The notes beneath the pieces are model-generated. The model made no database searches, was not told the origin of the DNA, and saw nothing but the letters and a program-made list of their open reading frames with translations. Below are positions 52,315 to 61,452 of a stretch of 64,000 nt of DNA, piece after piece (within the stretch, counting starts at the first letter, position 1; each line of letters starts with the position of its first letter). The stretch comes from Pseudomonadota bacterium. GTDB taxonomy: Bacteria; Pseudomonadota; Gammaproteobacteria; Steroidobacterales; Steroidobacteraceae. A program made the position numbers and the translations under genes. The stretch covers positions 24,704 through 88,703 of the forward strand of contig JAKBWB010000063.1 in NCBI GenBank assembly GCA_021843755.1, in the 5' to 3' direction.

Positions 52315-54849
52315 AATTTCAGACCTCCTGACATAGCCGCTTTCCGCGGCTGAAAGTCGGGGGGTTTTGCCGCTGGGGGTGCGGACCAATACCTGTCCGG
52401 TTCTGCTGGCGGGCATGAACAGCCAGCTTGCCTTGGGCCTGCCCGCGGTGCCCCCGTCCGATACCGTGGTCATCAACGCGCGCTGCACCGTGCGCACGGA
52501 GGGAGATCAGCGGGTGATCGTGGTCGGGGGCCTGCCAGTGTATCACTATTGCACCGGCGATGCGGTGGCTGAGTCGTATGCGATGGTGATGTTGGTTGAC
52601 AGTGGGTTCGCTCAGCAGACGGAGCTGGCGTGGGCCTTTGGCAGAACCGAGCGCACCATTCGCCGCCACCAGGAGCGTTACGCCGCAGGGGGAATGGTGG
52701 GACTGGGCCGACCCGAGGGATGGCGGCGCGGCCGGCGCCGGATCTCTGGTAAGCGGTTGTGGCTGATCGAGAGGCTCAAAGCCCAAGGGCTGAGCAACCG
52801 AGCGATTGCGCAGCGGCTGGGTGTGAACGAGAAAGCGATCAGGAAGCTGGTCGGACCTTCACGGGACGAGCCGCTCGAGCAACTGGCCTGGGTCCCGGTG
52901 AGCGTGCCGGTAGCCAGGGAGCCGGCGGCGCCGACGTTGGCGTGCAGCGTGTCAAGCACCTCGGAGAGCGAAGACGGTGCCGAACCTGCGCTGGCTATGC
53001 CGGCGACGATAGTGGCGCCGGTGGATGCGAGGATGGTCGGGGAAACCACTGAGGAAGCGGAGCCGGTGCCGCTGAGTCTGGACCAGGACGCGAGCGATCG
53101 AACCTGCGATCGGCAGATGGCGTATCTGGGATTGCTCGAGGATGCGGCACCGATGTTCCGTGACGGTGAGCGGGTACCTGGCCTCGGCGCACTGCTGGCC
53201 GTACCGTTCCTGGTGCACAGCGGAGTGTTGCGCATCGCGCGTAAGCTCTACGGGGGAATCGGGCCCGCCTTCTACGGACTGCGCACGACGTTGCTGACGC
53301 TGTTCCTGATGGCGTTGCTGCGCGTGCAGCGCCCCGAGCAGCTCAAGGAGCGCGATCCGGCCACCTTCGGCAGACTCCTCGGGCTTGACCGGGCGCCCGA
53401 GGTCAAGACCCTCAGGCGGGCGCTCGGCCGTCTCGCCGCCCATCATTGCGCCGAGCAAATGGGCGCGCAGCTGGCTCGGGTGCGCGTGGCCGGACGCGGC
53501 GAGCTGATGGGGTTCTTGTATGTCGATGGCCACGTGCGCGCCTATCACGGGGAACGCACGATTTCCAAGGCTTACGTGGCACGGCGCCATCTGGCGATGC
53601 CCGCCACCACCGACTACTGGATCAACGATCGCGGCGGCGATCCGCTGCTGCTGATCACCGCAGAGCTGGATGCCTCCTTGGCCAAGGCCTTCCCCGAGTT
53701 GCTGAGCCGGGTGCGTACGACGCTCGGGGAGGGGCCGGTGACCATCGTCTTTGACCGCGGCGGATGGAGTCCGAAGCTGTTCCGCAGCATGATCAAACAG
53801 AGTTTCGATATCCTCACCTACCGCAAAGGCAAGGGCCGGCTCGTCGAGGAGCGGCGCTTCGTGCACCGCCGCGCCAAGCTCGACGGATGCTGGGTCAGTT
53901 ATGACCTGCACGATCAGGCGGTGCGCTTCCTGAAAGGGAAGCTGCGCCTGCGGCAGACCACGCGCCTGTGCGAGGGCGGCCATCAGACGCAGATCATCAC
54001 CAGCCGCGGGAGCTGCGCGACATCGAAGTGGCTTATCGCATGTTCGATCGTTGGCGGCAGGAGAACTTCTTCAAGTACATGCGCGAGGAGTTCCTACTCG
54101 ATGCGCTCGTCGACTACCGGATCGAGCCGGAGGACCCCACCCGCAGCATCCCCAATCCAGAAAGACGCGCGCTCGAGAAGCAGTGCCGCGCCGCCCGCGC
54201 GGAACTCGCTAAAATCGAGCGTGAGTACGGGGCCGCCGCCGCCGACAACACCGAGCAGTACCGCCCGACGATGCGCGGCTTCAAGATCGCCCACGGCAAG
54301 CTCGGTCAACAACTACGAGCCGCCCGGAAGCATCTGCGCAGGCTCATGCACAAGCGGCGCCGTATTCCGGCGCGCGTTCAGATCCGGGACTTGAGCGAGC
54401 GTACCGTCGTCAAGCTCGCCACCGAGCGCAAGCATCTGACCGACATCATCAAGATGCTCGCCTACCAGGCCGAGAGCGATCTGTTCAATCTCCTGCGGGC
54501 GCATTACCCGCGGGCCGAGCAGGAGGGCCGCACGCTCCTCCACGAGCTGTTCGCCGCCGCCGGCGACATCCACCTCACTCAGGAGGAGCTGCAAATCACC
54601 CTGGCGCCCTTTGAACTCCCCGCATCGAACGCGCGCCGCGCAGGCCCTCTGCAAGCTTCTCAGCGAGACCGCCACCGCCTTCCCGGGCACTCGGCTGCGA
54701 CTTCGCTTCGCCGTACGTTCAGCGCCGCTCATCGGTCTCGCCTTTCCAGGCACACCGGCCCACCGCAGCGCCACGAACGCGCCCCCGGCCTCCTGACCAC
54801 CCCGAAACCGGACATTTTCCAAAGGCGCTATGTCCGGAGGTCTGAATTT
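52315..54849 (+). mobile_element. Insertion sequence with ~29-bp imperfect terminal inverted repeats
   Basis: The left end (52315-52343, containing TTCAGACCTCCTGACATAGC) and the right end (54821-54849, whose complement contains TTCAGACCTCCGGACATAGC) form inverted repeats with few mismatches. Between them lies one transposase gene with two frameshifts. The right end sits inside an IS630-type transposase fragment, which shows that this element inserted into it. Family not named with confidence; HTH plus DDE transposase with a C-terminal coiled region. Confidence 0.65.
52415..54796 (+). pseudogene. HTH/DDE transposase with two frameshifts
   Basis: The frame from 52415 encodes an N-terminal helix-turn-helix part (FAQQTELAWAFGRTERTIRRH; LSNRAIAQRLGVNEKAIRK), a variable linker and a DDE-type catalytic domain (MGFLYVDGHVRAYHGERTI; VTIVFDRGGWSP; LDGCWVSYDLHD). 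Near 53985 the coding sense moves to the next frame (ELRDIEVAYRMFDRWRQENFFKYM and following), and near 54620 it changes again to reach AAQALCKLLSETATAFPGTRLRLRF. The three pieces join into one familiar transposase, so either it decayed or recoding/sequence errors occur. TTG 52367 is an alternative start. Confidence 0.7.
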
Positions 54850-55303
54850 ATGCACTTGGTTCATTGGGAAATCCGGATATAGCCGTTTTTTTTAGGGCCC
54901 GCCGGATCGTCTCCCGGCTGATCGTCTTCATCTTCGGGTGGCGCCGTGCCGCCTCGGTCAGCAGCCCGATCGTCCAGCGCTGCGCCCCGGGCGGCGGCGC
55001 CGAGCAGGCCAGTGTCGTGATCTGCGCCTCGGCGTCAGCCTCGTACTGTTTACGCTTCCCAGGCCGTGTCTCATCGTGCAGGGCAAAATCCAATCCACCC
55101 TGCAGATACGCCGCCCGAGTCCGCCAGATCGCCGTCCGCCCGACGCTCAAGACCTGCATGATCACCGGCTCTGGAATCTTCCGATCGAGTGCCGCCAGAA
55201 TGTGCGCCCGATTGAACTCCCGCGCCCGATGCAGCCCCTTGGCACGAAACTCATCCACGGTCCGACGGTCCTGCTTGCTCAAGTTCAGCTCGGTCTGGTG
55301 CAT
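54848..55303 (-). pseudogene. IS630-type transposase fragment
   Basis: A 151-residue frame containing only the N-terminal HTH half of an IS630-family transposase (MHQTELNLSKQDRRTVDEFRAKGLHRAREF; MQVLSVGRTAIWRTRAAYLQGGL; WTIGLLTEAARRHPKMKTISRETIRRALKK). After RALKK it diverges and ends at the right terminus of the neighbouring insertion sequence. The DDE half is lost. The 400 bp upstream (55304-55721) carry no gene. Confidence 0.75.
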
Positions 55304-55721
55304 ACCTGGTCACCTCGAACAGTTCAGGTATGCGCATGTTACATGTTCCGCTATTTACGTGCCACGATACTAGCTTATCCCTCGCGCAATTCGAATCCTG
55401 ATCCCGGCCGCGATCGGCAAAGGTCGGCGCGCCCTCCCCGGACTCGTCGCGGAGATGTTTGGTGGTGGCGACGGCCCCTCACAAGCAGCGCGACCAGATT
55501 CGGCCGAACCGGGCATGCGCAGCATGAAGGATCGCGCTGCAGGAACGGGTAGGATTCTGAGCCGCCATGGAGCGCCTCATGCGCGCTGCGTGGTGGCCGC
55601 TCGGCCCTGTGTTTGCACCGCTGGGCGGCGGATACACGCGCCATGGCTGCTACGGAGAAGGCTCGAAAACGAAAGTGGACACCAGGGCGGACACACTCGA
55701 TTTCGTAGCGATCGTTTTTGA

Positions 55722-55769
55722 TGGTCGGAGCGCCGAGATTTGAACTCGGGACCCCTTGCACCCCATGCA
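55722..55769 (-). repeat. tRNA-Pro 3'-half, attachment site of island 2
   Basis: On the minus strand this reads from the anticodon loop (TGCATGGGGTGCAAG) through a well-paired T-arm (CCCGAG-TTCAAAT-CTCGG) to acceptor and CCA (CGCTCCGACCA). The GGG anticodon loop suggests tRNA-Pro. The 5' half is missing: the anticodon stem fails to pair beyond the loop, so this is an integration-generated copy, not a gene. The integrase begins about 155 bp away. It matches 41905-41937 in the same orientation. Confidence 0.72.
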
Positions 55770-55924
55770 GTTCAGGATGTTCGCGATTGAAAGTACATGA
55801 AACGTGATGGAGCTGCAAGTGCCTGTATCTCAAGCGTATGAAGCATCTCAAGCGCTCTCATGCAGTTTCGCCCTATTTCAGGTAAAGTGGGTACAGAGTG
55901 GGTACACATTTAGGGGTTTGAGCA

Positions 55925-57193
55925 TTGCGGCGGACACAGGGTACACGACGGGGGAGCGGGTCGAAAGGGCTCACGGCGACCCGCTGCGCGGCGCTTCCGC
56001 CCGGCCGGTACAAGGACCCTGGGCAACACTCGCTGTATCTGCTCGTCCGTGCGCGCGCTTCAGCGCCGCCATCGCGCAGCTGGCTGCACAGAGTCAAAGT
56101 ACACGGCAGAGATACCTTTCTCCTGATCGGGCATTTCCCGGCAACCACCCTCGAGCAGGCCCGCGATGTGATCCGTCGGCAGCGCGAATTTCTCGTCCAA
56201 GGGATCGATCCGCGCCGCGCGATGCCGCGCCGACGGCCGCTCGGCCGAATCTCGGCCCAGTTGTCGGGCGACGAGCACACGATCGAGTTCCTGGCGGCCG
56301 ACTTCATGGAACGCTTTGTGCGCCCTCATCGCAAACGACCGGCATACGTCGATGCCATCCTCGAAAAAGACGTACTGCCAAACTGGGCCGGTCGGGATGT
56401 GCGCACGATCAAGCCCCGGGAGGTAATCAACCTTCTTGACAAAATCGTGGCGCGCGGCAGCCCGATCATGGCGAACCGCACGGCCGCTGTGCTCGATCAA
56501 ATGTTTCGCTTCGCGATCCATCGGGCTCTCGTGGACGACAGTCCAGTGAAGTTATTGATGCGCCCGGGGGGCAAAGAGAAGGCCCGCGCGCGCGTGCTGA
56601 CCGACGAGGAGCTGAAGGCCTTCCTCTCCGATCCGCGGGCCTGTACGCGATTTGAGCGGCTCTCGCACGTCATCACACTGCTATTGCTGACCGGCCAGCG
56701 GCGCGGCGAGCTTGCGTTGGCGAAGTGGTCAGACCTCGACTTGAAAGAAAGGACCTGGGCCATTCGCGACGAGAACGCGAAGGGCGGGCGCGGCCACGTA
56801 GTGCCGCTCAGCGATTGGGCCGTCGAGGAATTCGCGGCGCTCAAGCGAGAGGCCGAAGGCTCGCCGTGGGTTCTGCCCGCCGCAGGCGGCTCGCATCACA
56901 TCGACCCGAGGCAATTGACGCGCTCGCTGGCGAAATGCCTCGCGCGATTTAGACAGCGCGGCATCAAGCACTTTGTGCTCCACGACCTCCGCCGCACCTG
57001 CCGCACGGGGCTGTCGCGCATCAAGGTCGAACCGCACATTGCCGAGCGGGTTCTGAATCACGTGCAGCCGGGCGTCGTTGGCGTCTACGACCGCCACGGA
57101 TACCTGGACGAGAAGCGCGCGGCGCTCGAGAAGTGGGCGAAACACCTCGAGCAGCTCGCCGCCTCATCGCGTCGAGTTACCGAAGAAACCTGA
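55925..57193 (+). CDS. P4-type tyrosine recombinase/integrase
   Basis: A 422-residue integrase. The N-terminal arm-binding part (ALPPGRYKDPGQHSLYLLVRA; GRDTFLLIGHFPATTLEQARD) is typical of P4-like enzymes. The catalytic domain has Arg in LLLTGQRRGELALAKW, HDLRRTCRTGL (HxxR), then NHVQPGVVGVYDRHGYLDEK with the His and the nucleophile Tyr. It is oriented away from the tRNA remnant and ends in a strong terminator. The start is a TTG at 55925; no better ATG gives the full N-terminus. Confidence 0.88.
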   Translation: MRRTQGTRRGSGSKGLTATRCAALPPGRYKDPGQHSLYLLVRARASAPPSRSWLHRVKVHGRDTFLLIGHFPATTLEQARDVIRRQREFLVQGIDPRRAMPRRRPLGRISAQLSGDEHTIEFLAADFMERFVRPHRKRPAYVDAILEKDVLPNWAGRDVRTIKPREVINLLDKIVARGSPIMANRTAAVLDQMFRFAIHRALVDDSPVKLLMRPGGKEKARARVLTDEELKAFLSDPRACTRFERLSHVITLLLLTGQRRGELALAKWSDLDLKERTWAIRDENAKGGRGHVVPLSDWAVEEFAALKREAEGSPWVLPAAGGSHHIDPRQLTRSLAKCLARFRQRGIKHFVLHDLRRTCRTGLSRIKVEPHIAERVLNHVQPGVVGVYDRHGYLDEKRAALEKWAKHLEQLAASSRRVTEET

Positions 57194-57217
57194 GCGCCGC
57201 ACGCCGCCGAGTACCAG

Positions 57218-57246
57218 AGCCGCAGGCGACCCCTGCGGCTTTTTTA
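57218..57246 (+). terminator. Rho-independent terminator after the integrase
   Basis: AGCCGCAGG (57218-57226) and CCTGCGGCT (57232-57240) form a perfect 9-bp stem with a five-base loop, followed by a T-run. It starts 25 bp after the integrase stop codon. Confidence 0.85.
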
Positions 57247-57401
57247 TTTCTGAAGGCTGCTTTTGCGTGCATCGGGTCTCGCGCGTGTGCTCAAACGCAC
57301 CCACGCAAATCTTTTTTCTCTCAAAAGACAAAAATTTTCCGCGCGCGGTACCTATAGGGGAAAGGAGAGGTTGATTCGGCCTAGGCGGAGAGGAACGCAA
57401 G

Positions 57402-57632
57402 ATGAGAGAAGATCAGACGAACGCAATCAGCCAGCGCAGTGTGCTGTGGGCGCAGGACCTGCGAGCGCGGTGGGGTGTGTCGCTCGCGACCCTCTGGAGA
57501 TGGCGCCGCGCTGGATTAATGCCGCCGTGCGATTTTATGGACAGTGGGTGGCGCCTTTCTACCGTCGAGGATTTCGAAGCCGCCGGCGGCATCCCCGCCC
57601 GGCCTTCGCGGTCCGCAGCCAAGCACAAGTAA
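57402..57632 (+). CDS. AlpA-like helix-turn-helix protein
   Basis: A 76-residue protein with a MerR/AlpA-style HTH (LRARWGVSLATLWRWRRAGLMPP) and a C-terminal part ending ARPSRSAAKHK. AlpA-type proteins regulate integrase or excision genes in P4-like islands. The gene is separated from the integrase by a terminator and starts a plus-strand gene run of the island. Confidence 0.78.
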   Translation: MREDQTNAISQRSVLWAQDLRARWGVSLATLWRWRRAGLMPPCDFMDSGWRLSTVEDFEAAGGIPARPSRSAAKHK

Positions 57633-57648
57633 TTGAGGAGAGACCGAC

Positions 57649-57813
57649 ATGAATAGCTTCATTTTTCTCGCACTGGTCGCACTGGTCGCGCTTCTGCCGG
57701 CCACGGCGATCGGAGCGATTTTCTGGGGTGCGCTCGCGGACGGCAAGCGCATTACGAGGGGCGAGCCGGCGCGGCGGGCGCGCGGATTTTTTATCCGCGG
57801 GAGGTACGCATGA
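57649..57813 (+). CDS. Small single-helix membrane protein
   Basis: A 54-residue frame, MNSFIFLALVALVALLPATA followed by a second hydrophobic stretch (IGAIFWGALA) and a basic tail. It starts after a GAGGAGAG box (57635-57642) and its stop overlaps the next ATG (ATGA at 57810-57813). No family recognised. Confidence 0.55.
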   Translation: MNSFIFLALVALVALLPATAIGAIFWGALADGKRITRGEPARRARGFFIRGRYA

Positions 57814-58157
57814 TGATCCCGCCCCTTCCCCGCCGTCGAGCCGCTCACGGGCTGCCGATCAGCCTGGAGGAGCTGATCCGGTCCGGGCTGCTCACGCCCA
57901 CCCCCGCCCAGGCCGCCGCCGGCTTGCGCCGCGAGCGGACGGCTGGACATCCGGCGGGCGGGAGGTGTTTGGATAAAAAGATTGAAGGGCACTATTCGGA
58001 CCCGCTGCGCGGCGGCGGGGTAGGCACCCCGGTCGGGGCCCCGCCGCTGGCATGCGGCGCGGGAACAGAGATAACAAATGCGCCGCCCGGCCTCACACCG
58101 TGCGGCGCAAGGGACAGTAGAGGTGCCCTATGTCGACCGATTCTATCTTCGCGTTAG
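57810..58157 (+). CDS. Small hypothetical protein of the mobile element
   Basis: A 115-residue frame whose start overlaps the preceding gene by ATGA. The first ~45 residues (RAAHGLPISLEELIRSGLLTPTPAQ) look protein-like; the rest is Gly/Pro/Cys-rich and overlaps the start of the DUF927 gene by 28 bp, which makes the far 3' part doubtful. Possibly the true product is shorter or the frame is noncoding beyond 57970. Confidence 0.35.
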   Translation: MMIPPLPRRRAAHGLPISLEELIRSGLLTPTPAQAAAGLRRERTAGHPAGGRCLDKKIEGHYSDPLRGGGVGTPVGAPPLACGAGTEITNAPPGLTPCGARDSRGALCRPILSSR

Positions 58158-60016
58158 TTGCGCGCGCAACGGACTTTTCAGATTTTGAACAGCCGGGGGG
58201 ATCGGAGAATCCGCGCCGCTGGCCGCTCGCCCTTGTGCATAACGCTGAGCCTACCTCTCCCCCGCCGGCCATCGAGCCGGCCGGCGCGTCGAGATGGGGG
58301 TGGATGAATGGCGTGTTTGAATCGAACGGGCGCGGCGTGCAGTTTATAGAAGAGGATAAGGAAGGCCATCACAAGGAGACTTGCGTCTGTTCACAGCTTC
58401 ACGTCCGCGCACTGACGCGCGACGGAGCCTCCAACTTGTGGGGTAGGCTGCTGTGCTGGCCTGACGAGGATGGTAAAGAACATCGGTGGGCAATGCCGGC
58501 CGCGCTGCTGCAGGGGGACGGCGTGGATCTGCGAAAGGAGCTTGCGGCTGGCGGAGTGCGGATTGCGCCGAGCGCGCGCGCTCGCTCTTTGCTCATCGCG
58601 TACCTGCAAACCGCGCCGGTGCGGGCGCGGTGGCGATGCGTTGACTCGATCGGGTGGCATCATGACACATATCTGTCTGCGTCGGCCGGGTACGGTCCGC
58701 AGGCCGACTCGATCGTGTATCAATCTGACGCTGTCTTATATGCGGACTCAAGCGCACATGGTGAATTTGGCGCGTGGAAAGAGTCTGTGGCTCGACTTTG
58801 CGCGGGTAACTCACGGCTGGTGCTCGCGCTCTCGGCCGCTTTCGCTGCGCCGCTGCTCGCGCTCGCGAACGTCGAGGGCGGCGGCCTGCATTTCGTGGGG
58901 CACAGCAGCACGGGCAAGACCACGGCGTTGCGGGCGGCCGCGAGCGTGTGGGGGGATCCTGTCAGATACGTGCGCACTTGGCGAGCGACCGCGAACGGAC
59001 TGGAAGCCATCGCGGCACAGCACAATGATGGGCTGTTGATTCTCGACGAGCTGCACCAATGTGAGCCGCGGGAGGCGGGCGAGATTGCTTATCTGCTCGG
59101 GAACGGGCAAGGAAAGGCCAGAGCGTCGAGGGTCGGCGCTGCGCGGCGCTCACAAAATTGGAGGGTGCTCTACCTGAGCTCGGGCGAACACGGGCTTGAC
59201 GCGCGGCTGAGTGAGATAGGCAAGAGAAGCACTGCCGGCCAGGAGGTGCGCTTGCCGAGCGTGCCGGCGGACGCGGGGGAAGGGATGGGCATCGTGGAGT
59301 GTCTGCACGAGTTTGAGAGCGCGCGCGAATTTGTCCACGCGCTCGACCGCGCGGCGATCACTGCACACGGTAGCGCCGGGCCGAAATGGCTTGAGCTACT
59401 CGTGCGAGATCGGGTAGAGCTGATCAATACGCTGCCCGATGGCCTTGAGAGTTATATTCGGTCGCTCGCAAAAGGTCAGGTCCTGGGGGGCCAAGCCGCG
59501 CGGGTCGCGCGGCGCTTTGCGATCTGCGCGCTTGCGGGAGACCTTGCGACTCGATTTGGATTGACAGGATGGTCAGAGGGCCAAGCGCTCGAGGCCGTGG
59601 GCAAATGCTTTGACGCGTGGTTGCGAGGCGGCGGCGGGGCGGATCATGAACGCGTGCGGTTACTGGCCCAAGTCAGAGGATTTATTGAGAAGCACGGCGA
59701 GTCACGGTTCGCGTCCGCGTCCTCTTCGGACGCCGGGGGATGCGTCACGAGGGACAGGGTGGGGTTCAAGCGCAGGACCGAGGGAGGCGGCATGCAGTGG
59801 TTGGTGCTGCCGGAGGCGTGGCGATCCGAGCTCGTGCGCGGGTTCGACCCGGCCTGGGCCGCGCGCGAGCTCGTGCGGGAAGGGTGGCTTATGGCAGGCA
59901 AGGATAGGCCCTCGCGGACGATGCGGATCCCGGGCGAGCCAGAGCCGCTCCGCGTGTACACGCTGACCTCGCGCGTACTATCCACATCGCCGGGCGGCGA
60001 TGCGGATCGGGGATAG
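58130..60016 (+). CDS. DUF927 domain ATPase
   Basis: A 628-residue protein. Its centre matches the DUF927 superfamily: QTAPVRARWRCVDSIGWHHDTYLS, Walker A GHSSTGKTTALRAA (about residues 260-273), Walker B LLILDELHQCE, and the sensor-like LYLSSGEHGLDARL. The C-terminal ~100 residues form a winged-helix-like part (RDRVGFKRRTEGGGMQWLVLPEAWR). DUF927 proteins are helicase-like ATPases of plasmids, phages and islands, often joined to primases. No separate primase-helicase was seen in the window, so it may be the replication or processing ATPase of this element. Confidence 0.82.
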   Translation: MSTDSIFALVARATDFSDFEQPGGSENPRRWPLALVHNAEPTSPPPAIEPAGASRWGWMNGVFESNGRGVQFIEEDKEGHHKETCVCSQLHVRALTRDGASNLWGRLLCWPDEDGKEHRWAMPAALLQGDGVDLRKELAAGGVRIAPSARARSLLIAYLQTAPVRARWRCVDSIGWHHDTYLSASAGYGPQADSIVYQSDAVLYADSSAHGEFGAWKESVARLCAGNSRLVLALSAAFAAPLLALANVEGGGLHFVGHSSTGKTTALRAAASVWGDPVRYVRTWRATANGLEAIAAQHNDGLLILDELHQCEPREAGEIAYLLGNGQGKARASRVGAARRSQNWRVLYLSSGEHGLDARLSEIGKRSTAGQEVRLPSVPADAGEGMGIVECLHEFESAREFVHALDRAAITAHGSAGPKWLELLVRDRVELINTLPDGLESYIRSLAKGQVLGGQAARVARRFAICALAGDLATRFGLTGWSEGQALEAVGKCFDAWLRGGGGADHERVRLLAQVRGFIEKHGESRFASASSSDAGGCVTRDRVGFKRRTEGGGMQWLVLPEAWRSELVRGFDPAWAARELVREGWLMAGKDRPSRTMRIPGEPEPLRVYTLTSRVLSTSPGGDADRG

Positions 60017-60034
60017 AGCGGTAGCCCGCCGCTC

Positions 60035-60255
60035 GGTTACATGGTTACGTCGTGGTTACGAATTTTTCCCGTAAAATCAATGGTGTAACCGTGTAACCGA
60101 TGTAACCGCGAAATTTCGGGGAAGGAGGCGGGGGCGCGGGGGCGGAGGGGAAATAGAAAATAGCCGGGTCTATATTTTTGCTGGTTACGTTGGTTACACG
60201 GTTACAGCTATGCATTATAAGCATTTTTCTGTAACCAAGTTGTAACCATGTAACC
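60035..60255. repeat. Twelve GGTTAC/GTAACC repeats in four alternating triplets
   Basis: GGTTAC occurs at 60035, 60043, 60054; its complement GTAACC at 60085, 60093, 60102; GGTTAC at 60183, 60192, 60200; GTAACC at 60231, 60242, 60250. Spacing inside triplets is 8-11 bp. Each pair of opposed triplets encloses 25 bp, AT-rich in both cases (TTTTTCCCGTAAAATCAA; ATGCATTATAAGCAT). This is the layout of an iteron origin or a cooperative repressor array. No gene lies in 60017-60554. Confidence 0.75.
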
Positions 60256-60520
60256 AAGTTTTATATCGCACGTTCCCAAAAAAAGAAGACCCTGGCCACA
60301 GGGCAGGCTTCGCCTGCGCGGGAGCGAGTCCTCACTTTTTCGATAATTCACGCGGCAGGCCGCCCGCGGGGATAAAAAAAAACGCACGGCGCGCGCGGCC
60401 TGCGCCTCCGGCCGGGCTGAGCCCGGCCACGTGGTCCTGGTCCCTGGCCGGTCCGCCGGCCCTCCGGCTCGGAAAATGATGCGAAAAAGATTGAACTGCC
60501 CGCGCGCGCGTGGTCTAATC

Positions 60521-60537
60521 GTGTTACCCGGTAACAC
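60521..60537. promoter_or_regulatory. GTGTTACC-C-GGTAACAC palindrome
   Basis: A 17-bp dyad with perfect 8-bp arms, 17 bp upstream of the ATG at 60555. It contains the same GTTAC core as the triplet array and may be an operator for the same DNA-binding protein. Confidence 0.55.
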
Positions 60538-60554
60538 TGTTTTTGGAGACTGAC

Positions 60555-60782
60555 ATGATCACATCACTACTACTACTCGTCGCCGCCCTCGTGGCGCTAG
60601 CCATCGGGTGGGTGCTGTTGGCCGAGCATACGGCGGAGCTTCGGCAGCAAGATCAGCTGCGCGTCGCGCTCGCGCGCGACGCCCTGGCGGATCGCGAGCG
60701 CGCAGAGCGGGAGGTCGCGCGGCTGATCCGCGCGAGGCTTGAGCGGTATGACCGTGCGGCGGAGGCCGATCGGGCCGCGTGA
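60555..60782 (+). CDS. Small membrane-anchored coiled-coil protein
   Basis: A 75-residue protein with one transmembrane helix (SLLLLVAALVALAIGWVLLA, residues 4-23) and a charged helical remainder (RDALADRERAEREVARLIRARL). The TTG at 60543 is a weaker start. A GGAG box lies just before the ATG. Family unknown. Confidence 0.55.
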   Translation: MITSLLLLVAALVALAIGWVLLAEHTAELRQQDQLRVALARDALADRERAEREVARLIRARLERYDRAAEADRAA

Positions 60783-61222
60783 GCGGTCCTTCGGGAGCGG
60801 CGGGTATGAATCTGGAAAATTTCGACATCGACATGGCGCTGCAAGACGCCGTGTCTTTGGCGTTCGAGCGCGCGCATGCGTGCGCGCGGGTCGATATCAA
60901 CTCGTCGGTTCTGCGCCGCCTCCTGGTCCGGCCCAGCGATCCGCCGGCCCCGCCGATGTCGATCGGCGAGTCCGACCCGCCGCGGATGAGTCTCGAGTGT
61001 TTGTTGATGCCCGAGCGGGTGGCCGCGCTGTTTTTCGCACCACCACCCTCGCCGCCCGAGCCGCGCTCGCGCGCGCCGAGGGGCTGGGCATGGATCCTCT
61101 GGTCTGGGCCGCGCGGGCGGCCGGTGCCGATTTTTCGCCAGAGGCCGCGCCGGCTGCTCGGGTACTGCTCCGCGGGTGACGCGTGGACCAGCGATCCAAA
61201 CATTTTCTCGAGCACGCGATGA
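60779..61222 (+). CDS. Hypothetical protein of the mobile element
   Basis: A 147-residue frame starting GTGA across the previous stop. The first ~80 residues (MNLENFDIDMALQDAVSLAFERAHACARVDINSSVLRRLL region) look like real protein; an internal ATG at 60806 begins that block. From about 61050 the alternative frame (LARAEGLGMDPLVWAARAAGADF, ending at 61179) looks more natural, so the gene may contain a frameshift. No family recognised. Confidence 0.4.
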   Translation: MSGPSGAAGMNLENFDIDMALQDAVSLAFERAHACARVDINSSVLRRLLVRPSDPPAPPMSIGESDPPRMSLECLLMPERVAALFFAPPPSPPEPRSRAPRGWAWILWSGPRGRPVPIFRQRPRRLLGYCSAGDAWTSDPNIFSSTR

Positions 61223-61452
61223 CTAAAAAAAGCGGAACCGGCGGCGAGCGGCAGGAGCGATTCCGCGCGCACGCCCGCGCCCGCGGGGCAGTCCGGCTCG
61301 ACGCGTGGATTTCTCGCGCCGCGCACCGCGATTTGATCCGGCTCGCCAGGCGCTTGGGTTGCACGCAGTCCGCCGCGCTCGAGCGCGCGCTGCACGATGC
61401 GGCACTGCGGGCCGGACTCGCCGGCCCGCGCGGCAGCGATCACAAGCCGTAG
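61183..61452 (+). CDS. Ribbon-helix-helix-like accessory protein
   Basis: An 89-residue basic protein. The C-terminal half (VRLDAWISRAAHRDLIRLARRLGCTQSAALERALHDAAL) has the strand-helix-helix pattern of CopG/MobC-like DNA-binding proteins. It is convergent with the relaxase gene, overlapping its 3' end by 13 bp, and could be a relaxosome accessory or regulator. GTG 61183 or ATG 61219 may be the start. Confidence 0.55.
   Translation: MDQRSKHFLEHAMTKKSGTGGERQERFRAHARARGAVRLDAWISRAAHRDLIRLARRLGCTQSAALERALHDAALRAGLAGPRGSDHKP

Noticed and set aside
55722..55800. Possible complete tRNA-Pro gene
   Set aside because: The T-arm and anticodon loop are present but the anticodon stem loses pairing and no D-arm or 5' acceptor follows; treated as an attachment-site copy.
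60256..60520. CRISPR-like or structured-RNA signal in the GC-rich stretch after the GGTTAC array
   Set aside because: It has several short GC palindromes but no regular repeat-spacer units and no conserved RNA fold could be recognised.
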